A stretch of 64,000 nt of DNA from positions 19,335 through 83,334 of the forward strand of contig JAGCCZ010000031.1 in NCBI GenBank assembly GCA_017651425.1, in the 5' to 3' direction. Below, piece after piece: positions 60,782 to 64,000 of this stretch. Below the pieces are notes generated by a model. It was not told the origin of the DNA. It searched no databases and saw only the letters and a program-made list of their open reading frames with translations. This DNA is from Bacteroidales bacterium (lineage in GTDB: Bacteria > Bacteroidota > Bacteroidia > Bacteroidales > WCHB1-69). Position 1 is the stretch's first letter. Every line of letters starts with the position of its first letter. The translations under genes and the position numbers were made by a program.

Positions 60782-61579
60782 TTATTGCTGACTCGACACA
60801 TACGAGTTCAACTCACTTTTGCTGCTGCTGTATGTGAACACGGCATTAACCAAATAGTATTTGTCCTTTTCTACACAATGATGGTAGGCAAATTTCGCGT
60901 ATTCGAGCTTGTCGGTTTCATAGCTGAACGTCTTGCAGATCGAGATAACCTGATTGACCGAAAGCATGTTCTGTCCGGTCACCTGCTTGGCCAGTTCGAG
61001 GCGGTTGGACTCAAACTTCTCATCTTGGATGAGATGGAGGGCTTTGGTAAAGTCAACCTCGCTCATCCACGCCGGTTGGAGAACAGGTTCCGGCACCGGA
61101 AGCTGTATCGGGGTTGCAGGAGGTGCCACGGGCATGACGTTCTGCCCTTGTGACGGAAGCACATTGTGAGTTGCAGGTGGCACCGCGTTCACGGGAGCGT
61201 AATGGACGAGCGAAACCGTCATGCCGGGGTGGAACGCTCCGTGAATGGGCGTGAATCCGAACAGATGGCGCTGGTTTTCCAGCCGGAAAGCAGTGGCCAT
61301 CCGCCCGACTTGGGCAAAGCGCCCTATGGTCGTCTGGTCCTGATTGTCCATGACCACAGAGAAATAGTGTTCCCCGACAGGCACGTTCTCAACCAGCAGG
61401 GAGTTGACCGGCAGGCTGTTTTGCTGCACATTGTCCACAAACAGCCAAAAGGGTTGGCCGACAGATTCCACATAGAGGGATGACATCGGCTGGCCCAGAC
61501 CCTGGCCCGGATGTTGTGCGAAAAGCGCAACGGCTGCGCAAAAAAACAAGGTAAGTAACAATAAGACTTTTCTTTTCAT
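60782..61579 (-). CDS. DUF4476 domain secreted protein
   Basis: A 265-residue protein with a signal peptide (MKRKVLLLLTLFFCAAVALFAQ). The C-terminal ~95 residues match DUF4476: MSEVDFTKALHLIQDEKFESNRLELAKQVTGQNMLSVNQVISICKTFSYETDKLEYAKFAYHHCVEKDKYYLVNAVFTYSSSKSELNSYV. The N-terminal half carries a PEGA-like carbohydrate or surface segment (SLYVESVGQPFWLFVDNVQQ). A Pro-rich linker (about 145-170) joins them. I start at 61579; the longer frame has no signal peptide. Confidence 0.87.
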   Translation of the reverse strand: MKRKVLLLLTLFFCAAVALFAQHPGQGLGQPMSSLYVESVGQPFWLFVDNVQQNSLPVNSLLVENVPVGEHYFSVVMDNQDQTTIGRFAQVGRMATAFRLENQRHLFGFTPIHGAFHPGMTVSLVHYAPVNAVPPATHNVLPSQGQNVMPVAPPATPIQLPVPEPVLQPAWMSEVDFTKALHLIQDEKFESNRLELAKQVTGQNMLSVNQVISICKTFSYETDKLEYAKFAYHHCVEKDKYYLVNAVFTYSSSKSELNSYVSSQQ

Positions 61580-61608
61580 AACACAATGGCTTATGGTTTT
61601 GAGATGTG

Positions 61609-61616
61609 CAAAAATA
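61609..61616 (-). promoter_or_regulatory. -7 promoter box for the DUF4476 gene
   Basis: The minus strand reads TATTTTTG, 29 bases upstream of the ATG at 61579. Confidence 0.58.
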
Positions 61617-61680
61617 CAAAAAAGAAGGGAATTATCTACTTGATGGCACAAATCAGGGATTTTGCTTCTTTTTTTTATTT

Positions 61681-61839
61681 GGGCGTGCCGGCGCGGCGGC
61701 GCGGAATCACGTTGCATTCGCATACACCATTAAATGCCGCCGCGCCGTCGGGCTTTCCGCTCCAATGATTTTGGCTTAGAACCCACCGCCAATCCGCGAG
61801 ACGCGAAGCGTCAAGCGGAATGGTGGTGGGTTCTAAGCC
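61681..61839. repeat. Compound hairpin element with long inverted arms
   Basis: The arms 61773-61791 and 61821-61839 (GGCTTAGAACCCACCGCCA and its near-exact complement) enclose a smaller hairpin GACGCgaaGCGTC (61800-61812). To the left, GGCGTGCCGGCGCGGCGGCG (61682-) and GCCGCCGCGCCGTCGGG (61736-) form another inverted pair. The right arm supplies the stop codon of the truncated gene at 61833. The layout suggests an inserted element of unknown type. Confidence 0.7.
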
Positions 61840-62255
61840 TGTAGATATGAAGAAAACAAAGAGTCGTGTTTGAGTTGCACATACATTTCATTGCGAAGCC
61901 AGATCCGTTTTTGATTTATTCTTTTAGCATAAGTGATAAAAGCAATATCAGCGGAATCTTGACAAATGCTTGTAATCAATCCCGACAATGTCATTTTCCT
62001 TAGTTTGTTGCTGATTACAATGACATTATCATCGTCAGGCACATAACTCACAGTGTCAGTTTTGTCATAGAAAATACTTTGAATATTATGAACGATAAAA
62101 TCCCAATTATGAATATCAGACACAATAATATTTATAGAAGTCGAGTCTTCTTGCCAATAATTAATGCCATTACCTGCGTAATAATAATTGTTTTGCGCAT
62201 TTGAGCACAATAAAAAACAAAACAAAAGCAAATCTAAACAAAAACAATTTCTCAT
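61833..62255 (-). pseudogene. Truncated secreted protein, probably the N-terminus of a T9SS S8 peptidase
   Basis: A 140-residue ORF with a signal peptide (FCLDLLLFCFLLCSNAQ), then a conserved-looking stretch starting NNYYYAGNGINYWQEDSTSI and including IAFITYAKRINQKRIWLRNEMYVQL. In Bacteroidales this pattern occurs at the N-terminus of large secreted subtilisin-like (S8) peptidases before the protease domain. Here the protein ends at SSYLQA, with its stop codon inside the hairpin element, and no coding follows. The S8 relation is recalled, not tested. A short intact secreted protein is the alternative. Confidence 0.5.
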
Positions 62256-62256
62256 A

Positions 62257-62679
62257 TTATTTTTCTTTTTCTATACATGACAACTTACAAATGAGCCATC
62301 CTCCCACAGAGTCACACCCACCTGGAACCCCAGCCCATTGGTTATGCCCACAAGGATGATATGGTTTCACAGAAATGTTGGCCTCAATGATTTCGCCGGT
62401 CTGATACTCTTTAGGAACAAAGCCACAAACTTTAAGATGTGAATATGGACTTCTCCAATTATGATCGTGAATGATACTGTCTGGCACATTTTCTGGAATC
62501 AAATGTGCCACTATAGTGTAATATTGTTTGTTACACCAGTTTTGATAGCGATAGGGTTCTTCTAAATACACAATTTTATAAGACTCAGCAAGTTCGCAGT
62601 TTGTTTTGACACACGACACCAATCCTATCCCCGCCAATAGCAGCCATACAATTGCAATGATTTTCATTTTTCTTTTCAT
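62257..62679 (-). CDS. Small lipoprotein of unknown function
   Basis: A 140-residue lipoprotein (KIIAIVWLLLAGIGLVSC, Cys23). After the lipobox come several cysteines (TNCELAES, NWCNKQYY, KVCGFV, HPCGHNQW, GGCDSVGGWLICKLSC), enough for disulfides. No domain recognised. It is one base upstream of the truncated secreted-protein gene (62255). The gene is A/T-rich compared with the core genes, as are its neighbours. Confidence 0.6.
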   Translation of the reverse strand: MKRKMKIIAIVWLLLAGIGLVSCVKTNCELAESYKIVYLEEPYRYQNWCNKQYYTIVAHLIPENVPDSIIHDHNWRSPYSHLKVCGFVPKEYQTGEIIEANISVKPYHPCGHNQWAGVPGGCDSVGGWLICKLSCIEKEK

Positions 62680-62791
62680 ATCTTTTTGATTTTGAAAATA
62701 ATTCTTTTGGGGACCTCTCTTTTTACCATTTCACCTCCACATTCCCAGACTCTGCGAGGTCCGACAAACAGAATCCGAAGATATGGCGCTG

Positions 62792-62799
62792 CAAAGATA
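62792..62799 (-). promoter_or_regulatory. Candidate -7 promoter box for the lipoprotein at 62257
   Basis: The minus strand reads TATCTTTG, about 113 bases upstream of the ATG at 62679. The gap 62680-62949 otherwise shows nothing recognisable. Confidence 0.4.
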
Positions 62800-62949
62800 A
62801 CAACTTTATCTATTAAGGGTTAATATTTTACTCTTCATAAGGAATGTCGTGTTGGGTTATGGAAAAAGAAACATTTTCAGTGTTTTTCATAAATAAGCTA
62901 TTGTTGAAACCTTGTTTTTAATGAATTGGTTTAGAATAATTTCTGTTTT

Positions 62950-63423
62950 TTAGTGGACTTTTATGATTTTTTCCACGACATACTTCGGCAAAGCAGCGGG
63001 AATATGGTTGCCTGTGCAAGCCGTGGCGGACATAAAACGATAATCGTCCTCTTGGGTTGCAGGTCGGCAAACCATTGTTATTTGACACCCAACATGTAGA
63101 GATTGCAACCAATTGGCTCCTTCGCCTGTGTAGATCAACTCCCCAGTTTCCACATCATTAAAATATGGTATGGCGATACTGTTGTCGTAAGAGACAGAAC
63201 AAGAAGGACATGCGGGACATGTATATGTTCCATTTTTCACATACAGATCCTTTGGGTTTTTCACATCAACCACCCAGCAACACCCGTGACATGGATCGAT
63301 GAATGTGTTGATTTTGCCCTTAATGACAATGCCCGATGTCGGGTCTGTTCGATCGCAACCAAAGAAAGAAAACACAAACACAATAAGAGCGGCTACTGCT
63401 AAAAGTTTCGATAAGTTTTTCAT
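62950..63423 (-). CDS. Cysteine-rich lipoprotein of unknown function
   Basis: A 157-residue lipoprotein (MKNLSKLLAVAALIVFVFSFFGC, Cys23). It has two tight cysteine groups, DPCHGCCWVV and CPACPSC, spaced by about 25 residues, which could bind a metal or form disulfides. The rest (IAIPYFNDVETGELIYTGEGANWLQSLHVGCQITMVCRP) has no domain I recognise. It has a -7 box about 40 bases upstream. Confidence 0.6.
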   Translation of the reverse strand: MKNLSKLLAVAALIVFVFSFFGCDRTDPTSGIVIKGKINTFIDPCHGCCWVVDVKNPKDLYVKNGTYTCPACPSCSVSYDNSIAIPYFNDVETGELIYTGEGANWLQSLHVGCQITMVCRPATQEDDYRFMSATACTGNHIPAALPKYVVEKIIKVH

Positions 63424-63462
63424 AATAGTGTTTTTTTATAAGGAATATATTATTTCACAGGG

Positions 63463-63470
63463 CAAAAATA
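63463..63470 (-). promoter_or_regulatory. -7 promoter box for the cysteine-rich lipoprotein
   Basis: The minus strand reads TATTTTTG, 39 bases upstream of the ATG at 63423. A second copy of the same box lies at 63524-63531. Confidence 0.5.
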
Positions 63471-63535
63471 CGGATTTTCAAATGTGATTCATTTATTTTT
63501 ATGTTAAAAATTGTTTTTTGCGGCAAAAATACTAA

Positions 63536-64000
63536 TAATGATGATATTTTTATCCCTTCACACCAGAAATGTGAACCCCCTGCTGCAGAAATATGAACCC
63601 ATGAAAAAATCAATCTTTATGGTGGGGTGCAAAAACTTTGATAATCAACGTGTTATAAAACAAACGAATTGCAACGATGTGAAGGGATAAAAGAGATATT
63701 TTGTGAAGGGTTAAGACAAAACACTGTTTGCCGTCTCTGATAATTGACTATAACCACACGTTGCAAATCGCACATTGCCCGGAGATTCCGCTCAACGCTG
63801 TCGCGTTTCGCGGAATGGTACGCCGCAAGCGGGGAGAAGAAAGGGAGATGGGATGCAGTCAGTAGCATCTCTCCGAGATGCCGGGTGGCATACAGGCGCT
63901 CCATCACCACGCTGCGTATGGTGTTAATTGCACTCCGTGCGTGCCGCCTCTCCGAGGCTGTATAAGTGGTCGCAAACCGTACCACTCAAATTATTGTCCC
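63536..64000. other. Repeat-rich terminal stretch without a credible gene
   Basis: At 63556-63602 two near copies, CAGAAATGTGAACCCCCTGC and CAGAAATATGAACCCATG, follow one another; such repeated GGTTCAnATTTCTG units look like the end of an insertion sequence, possibly IS21-like. Near 63868 the palindrome GCATCTCtccGAGATGC and at about 63945 CCTCtccGAGG look like extragenic palindromes. The ORF at 63653-63985 (minus) reads as low-quality sequence with many Arg, Ser and His and no family pattern. Confidence 0.5.

Noticed and set aside
63653..63985. 110-residue minus-strand frame at the window end
   Set aside because: It crosses extragenic palindromes and has Arg/Ser-rich composition without a recognisable family.

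Overview
The window is a chromosomal segment of a Bacteroidetes bacterium, most likely an uncultured anaerobic Bacteroidales. The evidence is a dense set of type IX secretion system (T9SS) and gliding-type genes (gldF, porV, porU, a porP/sprF homologue, gldJ, porW/sprE). Many families are typical of the phylum (DUF5723, DUF4837, DUF4476, FISUMP, the fused GH3/serine hydrolase, the fused NfnA/NfnB-type oxidoreductase). The Bacteroidetes -7 promoter box TAnnTTTG recurs upstream of about twenty genes on both strands. FprA flavoprotein, a 2[4Fe-4S] ferredoxin, a radical SAM protein and the Nfn-like enzyme point to anaerobic metabolism. No rRNA, tRNA, CRISPR array or intact transposase gene was seen.

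Layout. 1-10.9 kb: gldF (cut by the window edge), an M3 peptidase, then ispF-porV-porU on the minus strand, divergent from porP/sprF-like and gldJ; a perfect 22-bp-stem terminator closes this block. 10.9-14.6 kb: META lipoprotein, engB, an EnvC-like LytM protein, and azlCD. 14.6-19.9 kb: a minus-strand run rfbB, MBOAT O-acyltransferase, AlgJ/AlgX-like protein, COG2509 flavoprotein, plausibly for making and acylating a surface glycan. 20-22.9 kb: a lipoprotein and a DUF5723 outer-membrane protein as a tight pair. 22.9-24.5 kb: repeat-rich region in which an orphan lipoprotein gene lies between roughly 190-bp inverted repeats. 24.5-35.5 kb: Nfn-like fusion, GNAT protein, fprA, two small membrane proteins (one AtpZ-like), bactofilin, porW/sprE, riboflavin synthase, radical SAM protein and dCMP deaminase, all minus strand. 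35.6-39.4 kb: plus-strand M23 peptidase, phoH, lpxK and purine nucleoside phosphorylase, packed tightly or overlapping. 39.4-41.7 kb: lipoprotein, steroid 5-alpha-reductase-like protein and GT2. 41.8-47.6 kb: rpsO, pnp, ferredoxin and mutS. 47.6-54.5 kb: dprA, DUF4837, an ECF sigma factor followed by a membrane protein ending in a T9SS type-B C-terminal domain, NAGPA, FISUMP, PspC and PadR. 54.5-55.5 kb: a repeat island with no gene. 55.5-64 kb: purE, a universal stress protein, tsaB, the GH3/serine hydrolase fusion, DUF4476, a hairpin element truncating a secreted-protein gene, two small lipoproteins, and a repeat-rich terminal stretch.

The main functional theme is the cell surface. PorU and PorV form the T9SS attachment machinery, PorP/SprF-like, GldJ and PorW/SprE are envelope components, and GldF belongs to the gliding ABC transporter. 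LpxK, the rfbB-MBOAT-AlgJ run and GT2 make or modify surface glycans. The most unusual item is the ECF sigma factor paired with a membrane protein that carries a T9SS sorting-type domain on its periplasmic side. It could link T9SS status to transcription. The repeats near 23-24.5 kb and 54.6-55.5 kb share the same units although they lie 31 kb apart.
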